Positions 25,105-34,765 of a DNA stretch of 64,000 nucleotides are shown here, piece by piece. How positions within the stretch are numbered: the stretch's first letter is position 1; the number at the start of each line of letters is the position of its first letter. A model generated the notes under the pieces. That model ran no database searches, was not told where the DNA came from, and was given only the letters and a program-made list of their open reading frames with translations. Origin of the DNA: Streptococcus mitis. Lineage in GTDB: Bacteria > Bacillota > Bacilli > Lactobacillales > Streptococcaceae. A program made the position numbers and the translations under genes. The stretch is taken from the NCBI RefSeq assembly GCF_002005545.1, contig NZ_LBMT01000001.1, positions 1,448,301 to 1,512,300 of the forward strand, given 5' to 3'.

Positions 25105-26655
25105 ATGAAGGAACAGTCAGAAACACTCAGTTCCAAGAAAGAATTTGCCTTTGCCTCAAGTACTATATTATCCCAAGTTGGACGAGGAGTCATCGTCGGT
25201 CTCGTTGTTGGAATTATCGTTGGATCCTTTCGTTTCTTAATTGAAAAAGGATTCCACCTGATACAAGGACTTTATCAAGATCAAGCGCACCTAGTGCGCA
25301 ACCTTTTTATCATTGGTCTATTTTATTTAATAGTTTGTTGGCTCAGTGCGAAATTAACTCGATCAGAAAAAGATATCAAAGGCTCAGGAATTCCTCAAGT
25401 CGAAGCCGAATTAAAGGGATTGATGACTCTCAACTGGTGGGGAATTCTTTGGAAAAAATATATTCTAGGAATTCTTGCTATTGCAAGTGGCCTTATGCTG
25501 GGGCGTGAGGGACCAAGCATTCAACTCGGAGCGGTTGGTGGTAAAGGAATTGCCAAGTGGCTCAAATCCAGTCCAGTAGAGGAGCGTTCCCTTATTGCAA
25601 GTGGGGCTGCAGCAGGACTAGCAGCTGCCTTTAATGCTCCCATTGCAGGACTTCTCTTTGTGGTAGAAGAAGTCTATCACCATTTTTCGCGCTTTTTCTG
25701 GGTCTCAACTCTAGCGGCCAGTCTCGTAGCAAACTTTGTTTCTCTGCTCATATTTGGCCTAACACCCGTACTGGATATGCCAGACAACATCCCACTCATG
25801 ACCCTAGACCAGTATTGGATTTACCTCCTTATGGGAGTTTTTCTTGGACTTTCTGGTTTTCTCTATGAGAAAGCTGTGCTCAATGTTGGTCGAGTCTATG
25901 ATTGGCTTGGTCAAAAAATCCATTTGGATAGAGCTTATTACCCAATTCTGGCCTTCATTCTCATCATACCAGTCGGAATCTTCTTACCCCAAATCCTTGG
26001 TGGTGGAAATCAGCTGGTTCTTTCCCTAACTGAGCAAGATTTTAGTTTCCAAGTTCTATTAGTTTACTTTTTGATTCGCTTTATCTGGAGCATGATTAGC
26101 TATGGAAGTGGCCTTCCAGGAGGTATTTTCCTACCCATTTTGGCGCTTGGTTCATTGCTTGGAGCTCTAGTTGGTGTTATTTGTGTCAATCTTGGACTTG
26201 TCAGTCAAGAGCAGTTTCCTATATTTGTCATTCTGGGAATGAGTGGCTATTTTGGAGCGATTTCTAAAGCTCCCTTAACCGCCATGATTCTGGTAACCGA
26301 AATGGTAGGAGATATTCGCAATCTCATGCCACTTGGTTTAGTGACCTTAGTTGCCTACATCATCATGGATCTGCTCAAGGGTGCACCAGTCTATGAGGCT
26401 ATGTTGGAAAAAATGCTGCCAGAAGAAGCGACAGATGAAGGAGAAGTCACTCTCATTGAAATCCCTGTTTCAGATAAAATAGCAGGAAAACAAGTACACG
26501 AACTCAACTTGCCACATAACGTACTCATCACCACCCAAGTTCATAATGGCAAGAGCCAAACAGTTAACGGCTCAACCAGAATGTATCTCGGAGATATGAT
26601 TCACTTAGTGATTCCCAAAAGTGAAATTGGGAAAGTAAAAGATTTATTGTTGTAG
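25105..26655 (+). CDS. ClC-family chloride channel or H+/Cl- antiporter with TrkA-C domain
   Basis: This encodes 516 residues from ATG 25105 (AAGGA 6 nt upstream; earlier in-frame starts at 25045 and 25099 are poorly placed). ClC selectivity motifs are present: GSGIPQ, GREGPSIQLG with the gating Glu, and GLPGGIFLP. About ten or more membrane helices follow an N-terminal cytosolic tail. The C-terminal part (about 440-516) resembles a TrkA-C (RCK_C) domain, a ligand-sensing module found on some bacterial ClC proteins. It probably exchanges chloride or fluoride for protons. It forms an operon with rbgA-rnhB, though with no obvious functional link. Confidence 0.88.
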   Translation: MKEQSETLSSKKEFAFASSTILSQVGRGVIVGLVVGIIVGSFRFLIEKGFHLIQGLYQDQAHLVRNLFIIGLFYLIVCWLSAKLTRSEKDIKGSGIPQVEAELKGLMTLNWWGILWKKYILGILAIASGLMLGREGPSIQLGAVGGKGIAKWLKSSPVEERSLIASGAAAGLAAAFNAPIAGLLFVVEEVYHHFSRFFWVSTLAASLVANFVSLLIFGLTPVLDMPDNIPLMTLDQYWIYLLMGVFLGLSGFLYEKAVLNVGRVYDWLGQKIHLDRAYYPILAFILIIPVGIFLPQILGGGNQLVLSLTEQDFSFQVLLVYFLIRFIWSMISYGSGLPGGIFLPILALGSLLGALVGVICVNLGLVSQEQFPIFVILGMSGYFGAISKAPLTAMILVTEMVGDIRNLMPLGLVTLVAYIIMDLLKGAPVYEAMLEKMLPEEATDEGEVTLIEIPVSDKIAGKQVHELNLPHNVLITTQVHNGKSQTVNGSTRMYLGDMIHLVIPKSEIGKVKDLLL

Positions 26656-26658
26656 GAG

Positions 26659-26690
26659 TTTTTTACATAATTTATATTACGTAAAAAGTT
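26659..26690. terminator. weak terminator-like hairpin after the ClC gene
   Basis: TTTTTACATAAT pairs with ATTACGTAAAAA (one mismatch) directly after the stop codon. There is no clean T-run on the right, so activity is uncertain. Confidence 0.4.
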
Positions 26691-26731
26691 GACTTGATTT
26701 ATTTAGAAAACCGATTCTCAGCAATGAGATC

Positions 26732-26889
26732 GAGTCTGGGACAAAAGTCTAGCCTTAAATATAAAAAGCGAACAAAACGAGTTATCTGACACTCAGAATT
26801 CTGTCTTGTTCGCTTTTTTATCTAATCTATCGATTTTTAAAATTTATAATAAAGAATTCCTAAAATCAAAATCTTTTTGTCCCAGACTC
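26732..26889. repeat. 158-bp inverted-repeat element (MITE-like)
   Basis: GAGTCTGGGACAAAA at the left end is repeated inverted at the right end (TTTTGTCCCAGACTC). Inside is a second inverted pair, AAAAAGCGAACAA with TTGTTCGCTTTTT. It has no coding capacity. Elements with GAGTCTGGGACAAAA ends look like small dispersed repeats; whether other copies exist cannot be seen here. The T-rich inner hairpin could also act as a terminator. Confidence 0.7.
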
Positions 26890-26942
26890 CTCTTTTTTAA
26901 TATACTATTTCCTCCAAAATCATTGAAATTATAGCTTGAATT

Positions 26943-26957
26943 TGATATGATGGTCTT
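26943..26957 (+). promoter_or_regulatory. extended -10 promoter giving leaderless pgdA mRNA
   Basis: TGATATGAT at 26943-26951 is followed by only six bases before ATG 26958, and there is no ribosome site. Transcription should start at or next to the A of the ATG. Confidence 0.6.
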
Positions 26958-28349
26958 ATGGATAAAAGTAGAGCAAAGCGTGAGAATCACGATAAGATAA
27001 GAATGAGTCTAATAGCCCTAGTAGCTATCTTCTCAGTAAGTATTTGTGTCCTTGGTTCAATGATTGGATATAAAATATACACAAAACAAAGTTTTGAACA
27101 AAAGATTGAATCGCTCAAAAAAGAGAAAGATGATCAATTGAGTGAGGGAAATCAGAAGGATCATTTTCGTAAGGGACAAGCAGAAGTAATTGCCTATTAT
27201 CCTCTCCAAGGGGAGCAAGTGATTTCGTCTATAAAGGGAATTATGACACAGGATATTAAAGACAATCTAGAGGATAAGGAAAATCTGGTTTTTTATTATA
27301 CGGAGAAACAGGATTCGACTTTAAAAGGGATTGTCAACCGAAGTGTGATGAAACAAGTCTATGATTTAACTTCGTCAAAAGTTGAAGAGACTGAAAAAAC
27401 TAGTCTAGCGAAAGTGCATTTGACAGAAGACGGTAAACCTTTTACCCTTGATCAACTATTTTCAGATGCTAGTAAGGCTAAAGAGCAACTGATAAAAGAA
27501 CTGACTTCTTTTTTACAGGATAAGAAATTGGAGCAAGAAAAGGTCGATCAGATTGTTAAAGGTTTGTCTGACCAAGACTTGTCTGCATGGAATTTTGATT
27601 ACAAGGATAGTCAGATTCTTATTTATCCGAGTCAGCCTATTGAAAATCTGGATGAGATTGCCTTGCCAGTATCAAGTTTCTTTGAGGTCATTCAGTCCTC
27701 TTATTTATTAGATAAGGATGCAGAGCTATATAAGGCTTATTATGAAAAGAAAAATCGTAAAGTAGTAGCCTTGACTTTTGATGATGGACCAAATCCTGCA
27801 ACGACAAATCAAGCATTAGATACACTTTCTAAGTATGGTATCAAGGCAACTTTCTTTGTTTTAGGTAAGAATGTTTCTGGCAATGAAGAGATTTTGAAAC
27901 GAATGAAAGCAGATGGGCATGTCATTGGGAACCATAGTTGGAGCCATCCAGTTCTTTCAAAACTTTCGCTTGATGAAGCTAAAAAACAAATTACTGATAC
28001 TGAGGATGCGCTAACTAAGGTGCTGGGTTCTAGCTCTAAACTTATGCGTCCGCCTTATGGAGCCATTACAGACGACATTCGCAAAAGCTTAGATTTGAGC
28101 TTTATTATGTGGGATGTAGATAGTCTGGACTGGAAAAGTAAAAATGAAGCAGCTATTTTGACAGAAATTCAGCGTGAAGTCAAGAATGGTTCTATTATTC
28201 TCATGCATGATATCCATGCTGAAACAGTGAATGCTTTACCAAAGGTTATTGACTATTTGAAAGGGCAAGGTTATGACTTTGTGACAATTCCAGATTTGTT
28301 AGATACTCGTCTTAAACCTCACCAACTCTATTACGACCGCAATCAATAA
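26958..28349 (+). CDS. pgdA: peptidoglycan N-acetylglucosamine deacetylase
   Basis: This encodes 463 residues, the same length as pneumococcal PgdA. A short cytosolic tail, one membrane anchor (about 16-40) and a long extracellular middle domain precede the NodB/CE4 catalytic domain (about 265-450). Its residues line up: TFDDGP with Asp275-Asp276, GNHSWSHP with His326 and His330 (metal ligands), RPPYG, DSLDW with Asp391, and LMHDIH with His417. The enzyme removes acetyl groups from cell-wall GlcNAc, which lowers lysozyme sensitivity. No ribosome site is present; the mRNA is probably leaderless. A hairpin terminator follows at 28357-28403. Confidence 0.95.
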   Translation: MDKSRAKRENHDKIRMSLIALVAIFSVSICVLGSMIGYKIYTKQSFEQKIESLKKEKDDQLSEGNQKDHFRKGQAEVIAYYPLQGEQVISSIKGIMTQDIKDNLEDKENLVFYYTEKQDSTLKGIVNRSVMKQVYDLTSSKVEETEKTSLAKVHLTEDGKPFTLDQLFSDASKAKEQLIKELTSFLQDKKLEQEKVDQIVKGLSDQDLSAWNFDYKDSQILIYPSQPIENLDEIALPVSSFFEVIQSSYLLDKDAELYKAYYEKKNRKVVALTFDDGPNPATTNQALDTLSKYGIKATFFVLGKNVSGNEEILKRMKADGHVIGNHSWSHPVLSKLSLDEAKKQITDTEDALTKVLGSSSKLMRPPYGAITDDIRKSLDLSFIMWDVDSLDWKSKNEAAILTEIQREVKNGSIILMHDIHAETVNALPKVIDYLKGQGYDFVTIPDLLDTRLKPHQLYYDRNQ

Positions 28350-28356
28350 TACACAA

Positions 28357-28403
28357 AATCTAAAGAGAAAAGTTTTCCTTGAAAATTTGGCTCTTTGGAT
28401 TTT
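28357..28403 (+). terminator. intrinsic terminator of pgdA
   Basis: AATCTAAAGAG and CTCTTTGGATT pair around a long loop, followed by T residues. Confidence 0.65.
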
Positions 28404-28425
28404 CTTCTCATAGAAAGGAAAAATA

Positions 28426-29268
28426 ATGAAATCTTATACTTTAAATAATGGCGTTCCAATTCCAGTTCTAGGATTTGGAACCTGGAAAGCTGAAAATGGG
28501 GAGATTGCCTACCAAGCTGTCCTAGAGGCTTTAAAGGCAGGCTATCGCCATATCGATACGGCAGCTATTTATAAAAATGAAGAAAGCGTTGGTTTTGCCA
28601 TTCAAGATAGTGGCGTTCCGCGTGAGGAAATTTTTGTAACCAGCAAACTCTGGAATACAAATCATAGCTATGAGCAAGCTCGTCAGGCTTTTGAAGAGTC
28701 TTTAGAGAAGCTGGGCTTGGATTATTTGGATCTGTATTTGATTCATTGGCCAAATCCAAAACCACTCAGAGAAAATGACCAATGGAAAATCCGAAATACG
28801 GAAGTTTGGAGGGCGATGGAAGACCTCTATCAAGAAGGCAAAATCCGTGCTATTGGAGTTAGTAATTTCCTTCCCCATCATTTGGATGCCTTGCTTGAAA
28901 CAGCAAAAATTCTTCCAGCGGTCAATCAAATCCGCTTGGCGCCAGGTGTGTATCAAGAGGAAGTCGTAGCTTACTGTAGAGAAAAAGGAATTTTATTGGA
29001 AGCTTGGGGACCTTTTGGTCAGGGAGAATTATTTGATAGTAAGGAAGTCCAAGAAATCGCAGCAAATCATGGAAAGTCTGTTGCTCAGATAGCCTTGGCA
29101 TGGAGCTTGGTAGAAGGATTTTTACCACTTCCGAAATCTGTTACAGCCTCTCGTATTCAGGCTAATCTTGATTGTTTCGGAATTGAGCTGAGTCACGAGG
29201 AGCGAGAAACATTAAAAACGATAGCTGTTCAGTCTGGTGCTCCACGAGTTGATGATATGGATTTCTAG
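28426..29268 (+). CDS. aldo/keto reductase
   Basis: This encodes 280 residues covering the whole AKR barrel. The catalytic tetrad can be seen: Asp in RHIDTAAIY, Tyr in the same motif, Lys in VTSKLW and His in LIHWPNP. The NADPH-binding segment near the C-terminus includes LPKSVTASRIQAN. Such enzymes reduce aldehydes, keto sugars or 2,5-diketo-gluconate; the substrate is not evident. It is cytosolic. AAGGAAA precedes the ATG. It sits alone between the pgdA terminator and the glycine T-box promoter. Confidence 0.92.
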   Translation: MKSYTLNNGVPIPVLGFGTWKAENGEIAYQAVLEALKAGYRHIDTAAIYKNEESVGFAIQDSGVPREEIFVTSKLWNTNHSYEQARQAFEESLEKLGLDYLDLYLIHWPNPKPLRENDQWKIRNTEVWRAMEDLYQEGKIRAIGVSNFLPHHLDALLETAKILPAVNQIRLAPGVYQEEVVAYCREKGILLEAWGPFGQGELFDSKEVQEIAANHGKSVAQIALAWSLVEGFLPLPKSVTASRIQANLDCFGIELSHEERETLKTIAVQSGAPRVDDMDF

Positions 29269-29284
29269 AAAATCATAAAAAGAA

Positions 29285-29313
29285 TTGTACATTGTTCTAA
29301 TTTTTGATATAAT
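29285..29313 (+). promoter_or_regulatory. promoter of the glycine T-box operon
   Basis: TTGTAC (29285-29290) and TATAAT (29308-29313) have a 17-bp spacer. Transcription should start near 29320. Confidence 0.75.
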
Positions 29314-29319
29314 AGTCAA

Positions 29320-29505
29320 CAGGAAAGAAAGTCTTATGGCGTTCTTCAAGCGAGCTTGGGATAGTGGGAGCCAAGTAGGGCAAAATAAAGAACTGGCGCT
29401 TTCTGTAGTATTTTCAAAAACAATGAAGTAATAAATTAGGGTGGAACCGCGTTTCTGACGCCCCTAGTCGCAAGGCTTGGGTGTTGAAATTCGGTTCTTT
29501 TTGAA
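29320..29505 (+). promoter_or_regulatory. T-box riboswitch (glycine-specific)
   Basis: The T-box sequence AGGGTGGAACCGCG is at 29438-29451. It is followed by a terminator helix in which AACCG...GTTTC pairs with GAAAT...CGGTT and an inner ACGCCC pairs with GGGTGT, then a T-run ending at 29505. In the stem I region the probable specifier is GGC at 29395-29397 (in AAGAACTGGCGC), which would read tRNA-Gly. Uncharged tRNA-Gly should stabilise the antiterminator and turn on the glyQ/glyS operon. The T-box and downstream glyQS agree; the exact specifier position is inferred. Confidence 0.88.
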
Positions 29506-29536
29506 TTCGTCTAATGCCTAAGTAGAAAGGAGCATC

Positions 29537-29908
29537 ATGCTTAAAGGATCTTGTTTATGTAAAGCAGTGACCTACACTCTAGATGAGGAATTATCGGAAT
29601 TAGTTTTTTGTCATTGCTCATTTTGTCGGAAAGCAACTGCGTCTGCCTATACAGTTAATGCTAAAGTTAGCAGTGAAAAGCTAGTATTGGATGGAAAAGA
29701 AAAGCTTGTTTCCTATAGTTCTTCTCCAGGAAAACAGCGTTATTACTGCCAGAACTGTCATAGTCAAATTTTCACTGTTCAAGAAAATATACCAGAAGTC
29801 TGTGCTTTGAAATTAGGTACAATAGATGAATGCGATCAGAATTTACAAACTGTTCCCAAACGTCATATTTTTCAGGACCCAGCCTTTTCTTGGTTGCTTG
29901 ATAAATAA
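29537..29908 (+). CDS. GFA-domain (glutathione-dependent formaldehyde-activating-like) protein
   Basis: This encodes 123 residues. Cysteine pairs typical of the GFA/CENP-V zinc fold are present: GSCLCKAV, CHCSFCRKAT and YYCQNCHS. Members bind zinc and some carry glutathione, but most are uncharacterised and the formaldehyde link is doubtful for streptococci. AAAGGAG lies before the ATG. It sits between the glycine T-box and glyQ, so its expression should rise when glycine is scarce. Whether it has any role in glycine metabolism is unknown. Confidence 0.8.
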   Translation: MLKGSCLCKAVTYTLDEELSELVFCHCSFCRKATASAYTVNAKVSSEKLVLDGKEKLVSYSSSPGKQRYYCQNCHSQIFTVQENIPEVCALKLGTIDECDQNLQTVPKRHIFQDPAFSWLLDK

Positions 29909-29943
29909 ATCTAAAAAGATAATATAAATTAAAGGAGTAAACA

Positions 29944-30861
29944 ATGTCTAAAAAATTGACTTTCCAGGAAATCATCCTTACTTTGCAACAATTTTGGAAT
30001 GACCAAGGTTGTATGCTTATGCAGGCTTATGATAATGAAAAAGGTGCGGGAACCATGAGCCCTTACACTTTCCTTCGTGCTATCGGACCTGAGCCATGGA
30101 ATGCAGCGTATGTAGAGCCATCACGTCGTCCTGCTGACGGTCGTTACGGGGAAAACCCTAACCGTCTCTACCAACACCACCAATTCCAAGTGGTTATGAA
30201 GCCTTCTCCATCAAATATTCAAGAACTGTACCTTGAGTCTTTGGAAAAATTGGGAATCAATCCTTTGGAGCACGATATCCGTTTTGTTGAGGACAACTGG
30301 GAAAACCCATCAACTGGTTCAGCTGGTCTTGGTTGGGAAGTTTGGCTTGATGGTATGGAAATCACTCAGTTCACTTATTTCCAACAAGTCGGTGGATTGG
30401 CAACTGGCCCTGTGACTGCGGAAGTTACCTATGGTTTGGAACGCTTGGCTTCTTACATCCAAGAAGTAGATTCTGTCTATGATATTGAGTGGGCCGATGG
30501 TGTAAAATACGGAGAAATCTTTATTCAGCCTGAGTACGAGCACTCAAAATATTCATTTGAAATTTCTGACCAAGAAATGTTGCTTGAAAACTTTGATAAG
30601 TTTGAAAAAGAGGCTGGTCGTGCTTTGGAAGAAGGTTTGGTTCACCCCGCCTATGACTATGTTCTCAAATGTTCACACACCTTTAACCTGCTTGATGCGC
30701 GTGGTGCCGTATCTGTAACAGAGCGCGCAGGCTATATCGCTCGTATCCGTAACTTGGCCCGTATCGTAGCCAAAACCTTTGTCGCAGAACGCAAACGTCT
30801 AGGCTACCCACTTTTGGATGAAGCAACACGAGCTAAACTCTTAGCAGAAGACGCAGAATAG
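29944..30861 (+). CDS. glyQ: glycine-tRNA ligase alpha subunit
   Basis: This encodes 305 residues. It is the catalytic subunit of the bacterial alpha2-beta2 glycyl-tRNA synthetase and holds class II motifs ([27 protein letters not shown] segment [16 protein letters not shown]). It makes glycyl-adenylate and charges tRNA-Gly together with GlyS. AAAGGAG precedes the ATG. It is controlled by the upstream T-box; glyS follows after 259 bp rather than the usual short gap. Confidence 0.97.
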   Translation: MSKKLTFQEIILTLQQFWNDQGCMLMQAYDNEKGAGTMSPYTFLRAIGPEPWNAAYVEPSRRPADGRYGENPNRLYQHHQFQVVMKPSPSNIQELYLESLEKLGINPLEHDIRFVEDNWENPSTGSAGLGWEVWLDGMEITQFTYFQQVGGLATGPVTAEVTYGLERLASYIQEVDSVYDIEWADGVKYGEIFIQPEYEHSKYSFEISDQEMLLENFDKFEKEAGRALEEGLVHPAYDYVLKCSHTFNLLDARGAVSVTERAGYIARIRNLARIVAKTFVAERKRLGYPLLDEATRAKLLAEDAE

Positions 30862-30915
30862 TGAGTAATATTGTGCTCTAAAATCGTTAAAGGCAAGTCA
30901 AAGACTTGCTAGAGG

Positions 30916-31087
30916 GATATGCACCGCCGTACTGTTATGTGGGGATTTTTGAAACCTTGGGTTCAAAAATCAGTCAGCTAAATCCACTTTGATGAGACTG
31001 TTGGAAATCTTGATCAATTTTGCATTAGATTTCCATACAGACTCACAAAGTTAGTTAGCTACGTCCCCAGTACTTAAGGTGCATATC
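30916..31087. repeat. 172-bp multi-hairpin element between glyQ and glyS
   Basis: The ends are inverted repeats (GATATGCACC and GGTGCATATC). Nested inside are TGGGGA/TCCCCA, a 10-bp hairpin GATTTTTGAA/TTCAAAAATC (30944-30971), AGCTAA/TTAGCT, and a 17-bp imperfect hairpin (30994-31010 with 31027-31044). A further small hairpin (GCAAGTC/GACTTGC, 30893-30909) lies just left. It has no coding capacity. It could be a MITE or an RNA that tunes glyS; SPRITE-type repeats of pneumococcus are another possibility that I cannot check. Confidence 0.7.
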
Positions 31088-31120
31088 AAAAAAGATTGAA
31101 GAAAATGTAAAGGAAAAAAC

Positions 31121-33157
31121 ATGACAAAAAACTTATTAGTAGAACTCGGTCTTGAAGAATTACCAGCCTATGTTGTTACACCAAGTGAAAAACAACTAGG
31201 CGAAAAAATGGCAGCCTTCCTCAAGGAAAACCGCCTGTCTTTTGAAGCTGTTCAAACCTTCTCAACACCACGTCGCTTGGCTGTGCGTGTGACTGGTTTA
31301 TCAGATAAACAGTCTGATTTGACTGAAGATTTTAAGGGGCCAGCAAAGAAAATTGCCTTGGATAGCGATGGAAACTTCACTAAAGCAGCTCAAGGCTTCG
31401 TCCGTGGAAAAGGCTTGACGGTTGAAGATATCGAATTCCGTGAAATCAAGGGTGAAGAATATGTCTATGTTACCAAGGAAGAAATTGGTCAAGCAGTTGA
31501 AGCCATTGTTCCTGGTGTTGTAGATGTCTTGAAGTCCTTGACTTTCCCTGTCAGCATGCACTGGGCTAACAACACCTTTGAATACATCCGTCCTGTTCAC
31601 ACTTTAACTGTTCTTTTAGATGAAGAAGAGTTTGATTTAGATTTCCTTGATATCAAGGGAGGTCGTGTGAGCCGTGGTCATCGTTTCTTGGGACAAGAAA
31701 CCAAGATTCAGTCAGCATTGAGCTATGAAGAAGACCTTCGTAAGCAGTATGTAATCGCAGATCCACGTGAACGTGAGCAAATGATTATTGACCAAATTAA
31801 AGCAATCGAAGCTGAACATGGTGTACGTATCGAAATTGATGCTGATTTGCTTAATGAAGTCTTGAACTTGGTTGAATACCCAACTGCTTTTATGGGAAGT
31901 TTTGATGCTAAATACCTTGAGGTTCCAGAAGAAGTCTTGGTAACTTCGATGAAAGAACACCAACGTTACTTTGTTGTTCGTGATCAAGATGGCAAGCTCT
32001 TGCCAAACTTCATTTCTGTTCGTAATGGAAATGCAGAGTATTTGGAAAATGTTATCAAAGGAAATGAAAAAGTCTTGGTAGCCCGTTTGGAAGATGGTGA
32101 ATTCTTCTGGCGTGAAGATCAAAAATTGGTCATTTCAGATCTTGTTGAAAAATTAAACAATGTAACCTTCCATGAGAAAATTGGTTCCCTTCGTGAACAC
32201 ATGATTCGTACGGGTCAGATTGCTATTCTCTTGGCAGAAAAAGCAGGCTTGTCAGCGGATGAAACGATTGACCTAGCCCGTGCAGCAGCCATTTACAAGT
32301 TTGACTTGTTGACAGGTATGGTTGGCGAATTTGACGAGCTCCAAGGAATTATGGGTGAAAAATATGCCCTTCTTGCTGGGGAAACTCCAGCGGTAGCAGC
32401 TGCTATTCGTGAACACTACATGCCTACATCAGCCGAAGGAGAACTTCCAGAGAGCAAGGTTGGAGCCATTCTAGCTATTGCAGACAAATTGGATACGATT
32501 TTGAGTTTCTTCTCAGTAGGCTTGATTCCATCAGGTTCTAATGACCCTTATGCCCTTCGTCGTGCGACGCAAGGTGTGGTTCGTATCTTGGATGCCTTTG
32601 GTTGGCACATTGCTATGGATGAGTTGATTGATAGCCTTTATGCTTTGAAATTTGACAGCTTGACTTATGAAAATAAAGCAGAAGTTATGAACTTTATCAA
32701 GGCTCGTGTTGATAAGATGATGGGCTCTACTCCAAAAGATATTAAGGAAGCCGTTCTTGCGGGGTCAAACTTTGTTGTGGCGGATATGTTGGAAGCAGCA
32801 AGTGCTCTCGTAGAAGCAAGTAAGGAAGAAGATTTCAAACCATCTGTTGAATCACTTTCTCGTGCCTTTAACTTGGCTGAGAAGGCAGAAGGAGTTGCTA
32901 CAGTTGATACAGCTCTCTTTGAGAATGAAGAAGAGAAAGCCTTGGCAGAAGCAGTAGAATCACTCGTTTTGTCAGGGACTGCCAGTCAGCAATTGAAACA
33001 GCTTTTTGCGCTTAGTCCAGTTATTGATGCATTCTTTGAGAATACTATGGTTATGGCTGAAAATGAAGCAGTCCGTCAAAATCGTTTGGCAATCTTGTCG
33101 CAATTAACCAAGAAAGCAGCTAAACTTGCACGTTTTAACCAAATCAATACCAAATAA
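31121..33157 (+). CDS. glyS: glycine-tRNA ligase beta subunit
   Basis: This encodes 678 residues, the tRNA-binding subunit of glycyl-tRNA synthetase. It has the start [15 protein letters not shown], the HD-like helical middle region and a C-terminal anticodon-binding segment (about 575-670). AAAGGAA precedes the ATG. It works with GlyQ in the cytosol and is expressed from the same T-box transcript unless the intervening structured element interferes. Confidence 0.97.
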   Translation: MTKNLLVELGLEELPAYVVTPSEKQLGEKMAAFLKENRLSFEAVQTFSTPRRLAVRVTGLSDKQSDLTEDFKGPAKKIALDSDGNFTKAAQGFVRGKGLTVEDIEFREIKGEEYVYVTKEEIGQAVEAIVPGVVDVLKSLTFPVSMHWANNTFEYIRPVHTLTVLLDEEEFDLDFLDIKGGRVSRGHRFLGQETKIQSALSYEEDLRKQYVIADPREREQMIIDQIKAIEAEHGVRIEIDADLLNEVLNLVEYPTAFMGSFDAKYLEVPEEVLVTSMKEHQRYFVVRDQDGKLLPNFISVRNGNAEYLENVIKGNEKVLVARLEDGEFFWREDQKLVISDLVEKLNNVTFHEKIGSLREHMIRTGQIAILLAEKAGLSADETIDLARAAAIYKFDLLTGMVGEFDELQGIMGEKYALLAGETPAVAAAIREHYMPTSAEGELPESKVGAILAIADKLDTILSFFSVGLIPSGSNDPYALRRATQGVVRILDAFGWHIAMDELIDSLYALKFDSLTYENKAEVMNFIKARVDKMMGSTPKDIKEAVLAGSNFVVADMLEAASALVEASKEEDFKPSVESLSRAFNLAEKAEGVATVDTALFENEEEKALAEAVESLVLSGTASQQLKQLFALSPVIDAFFENTMVMAENEAVRQNRLAILSQLTKKAAKLARFNQINTK

Positions 33158-33199
33158 AATCTGTTAAACGGATTAAATCTTATCATAAAGGAGAGAAAC

Positions 33200-33457
33200 A
33201 TGGAACCTAAAAAAATTGATCGTATTAACGAGCTTGCCAAAAAGAAAAAAACAGAAGGCTTGACCCCAGAAGAAAAAGTAGAACAAGCCAAACTACGTGA
33301 GGAGTACATCGAAGGTTATCGTCGCACTGTTCGTCACCACATCGAAGGGATCAAAATTGTGGACGAAGAAGGAAACGATGTTACACCAGAGAAACTACGT
33401 CAAGTCCAACGTGAAAAAGGTTTACATGGCCGTAGTCTCGATGATCCAAATTCATAA
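33200..33457 (+). CDS. DUF896 (YnzC-like) protein
   Basis: This encodes 85 residues, a small three-helix protein: [21 protein letters not shown] then [10 protein letters not shown], the usual DUF896 signature. The family (B. subtilis YnzC) is widespread in Firmicutes with no firm function. AAAGGAGAG lies 8 nt before the ATG. It is co-directional with glyS, ending in a strong terminator. Confidence 0.9.
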   Translation: MEPKKIDRINELAKKKKTEGLTPEEKVEQAKLREEYIEGYRRTVRHHIEGIKIVDEEGNDVTPEKLRQVQREKGLHGRSLDDPNS

Positions 33458-33516
33458 TAAGTATTCTTTCTTTTAATGAAATAATAATCAAAAGACTATC
33501 ATACATAAATGAGCTG

Positions 33517-33562
33517 CACCTCAAAAGTTAGAGCTAGAAAATCTAACTTTTGAGGTGTTTTA
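33517..33562 (+). terminator. intrinsic terminator of the glyQS operon
   Basis: CACCTCAAAAGTTAGA (33517-33532) and its perfect complement (33542-33557) form a 16-bp stem, followed by TTTTATT. Confidence 0.92.
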
Positions 33563-33758
33563 TTATGGAACTGAGTTATATAGTGAATTGAAATAAGATA
33601 CGAACAAAAAGATTAGTGAATTCAAATTAATTTCTATACAGGTTTTAGAATTAGTTGTGTACTATTCTAGATTCAATCTATTATAAATATATGCTTTAAA
33701 ATGATGGCCGTTGAGTCTTCTATCGTCAAGAAAAATCATCAAATCCCTCGTATTATAG
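33563..33758. other. remnant of IS630/RUP-type end sequence
   Basis: TATAGTGAATTGAAATAAGA at about 33576 resembles the ends shared by IS630-Spn1 and RUP repeats of pneumococcus (from memory). No gene is present. Confidence 0.4.
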
Positions 33759-34590
33759 TCATTTAGTTTTAAAAAAGCTCTCTAAATATTTGAAAATATT
33801 GGGAACTTCCCTTAATAAATCCGTCACTTTCTTTTTCAAGATAGCCCAAGCTTGCTCAATAGGATTCAAATTTGGGGAATAAGGCTGTAGAGGTAAGAAA
33901 AAGTGTCTATCTTGGATGCACAGTTCATCCAAGATATGCTTGGGATGAAAACTAGCATGACATGAGGTGTATTCAAAGCAGGCAAGAGCTGCATTTTGAA
34001 CCACTCCACAAAGAAATCACTCATCATACTTTCCTTGTAAATCATGGGAGCTATAAACTCTCCGTCTACTTGTCCTGCAACAATTGAAGTTCGCTCAAAA
34101 CGCCGTCCGCTAATCTTTTCATAGACTTTCTCCCCTCTAGGAGTCCGTGCATAAGGACGATAGAAGTAGCTGTCTATTCCCGTTTCGTCAATATATACGA
34201 CTGGTAAATCTTTAGATTATTCAAAATATCAAGAAACTCAGTGACTTTCTCTGGATCTTGTTCCTTAAAGCTAGTTGTCTTTTTTTAAAGTGACATGAAT
34301 TTGCTTTAAAGCTGTCCATACTGAAGGAACAGCACAATCAAAATGTGCCGCAATTTCCCGTAAAAAAGCGTCTGGATGAGCCTCTACAAAGGCTTTTAAT
34401 TCTTCTAAAGAGATCTTCCGCTTTTTGACGACTCACTTTTTCCGCTCTAAGTGTCCTTGCTCACGTCTTTCTTTTCCCACATGAAGAGAGTTCTGACGCC
34501 TACATCAAAAACTTTGGCCGCCTCGATATGGCTGTGTCCTTCTTTGATGTAATCTAAATGCCATAGCTTTATTATAAGTTGCTTATTTTA
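33759..34590 (-). pseudogene. IS630-family transposase, degenerate
   Basis: Read leftward, broken frames encode most of an IS630-Spn1-like transposase: a helix-turn-helix part (LDYIKEGHSHIEAAKVFDVG), FVEAHPDAFLREIA, then the DDE domain with VVYIDETGIDSYFYRPYA, RFERTSIVAGQVDG, and LPLQPYSPNLNPIEQAW at the end. Several frameshifts occur (for example in the A-run after MWEKK), and the segment carrying the second catalytic Asp (normally MDNASFHPK) has lost its Asp, reading CHASFHPK. The last 81 codons remain open. It is inactive. Confidence 0.85.
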
Positions 34591-34615
34591 AACTAAGCAA
34601 CTATACTATCCAATC

Positions 34616-34765
34616 TTAGGCATTGTGAAGAGCTACAGTAGTTGTCCCGAATTTCTTCTGAATTTTCTTTGGTTTATTGCTATCTAGTGGACCATCTAGA
34701 ATACAACAAACGATAGACTTTTGGTGGACATCAATTCCACAACAAGTTTCAATCATAACTTCCAT
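34616..34765 (-). pseudogene. IS110-family transposase, N-terminal 49 codons
   Basis: With an intact ribosome site (AGGAGG) the frame reads MEVMIETCCGIDVHQKSIV and on to QKKFGTTTVALHNA before a stop. CGIDVH carries the first Asp of the DEDD catalytic set of IS110 transposases, whose full length is about 400 residues. The stop lies at the junction with IS630-derived sequence, so the two elements are recombined or nested. The sequence 34766-34980 is probably the left non-coding end of the same element. Confidence 0.82.
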
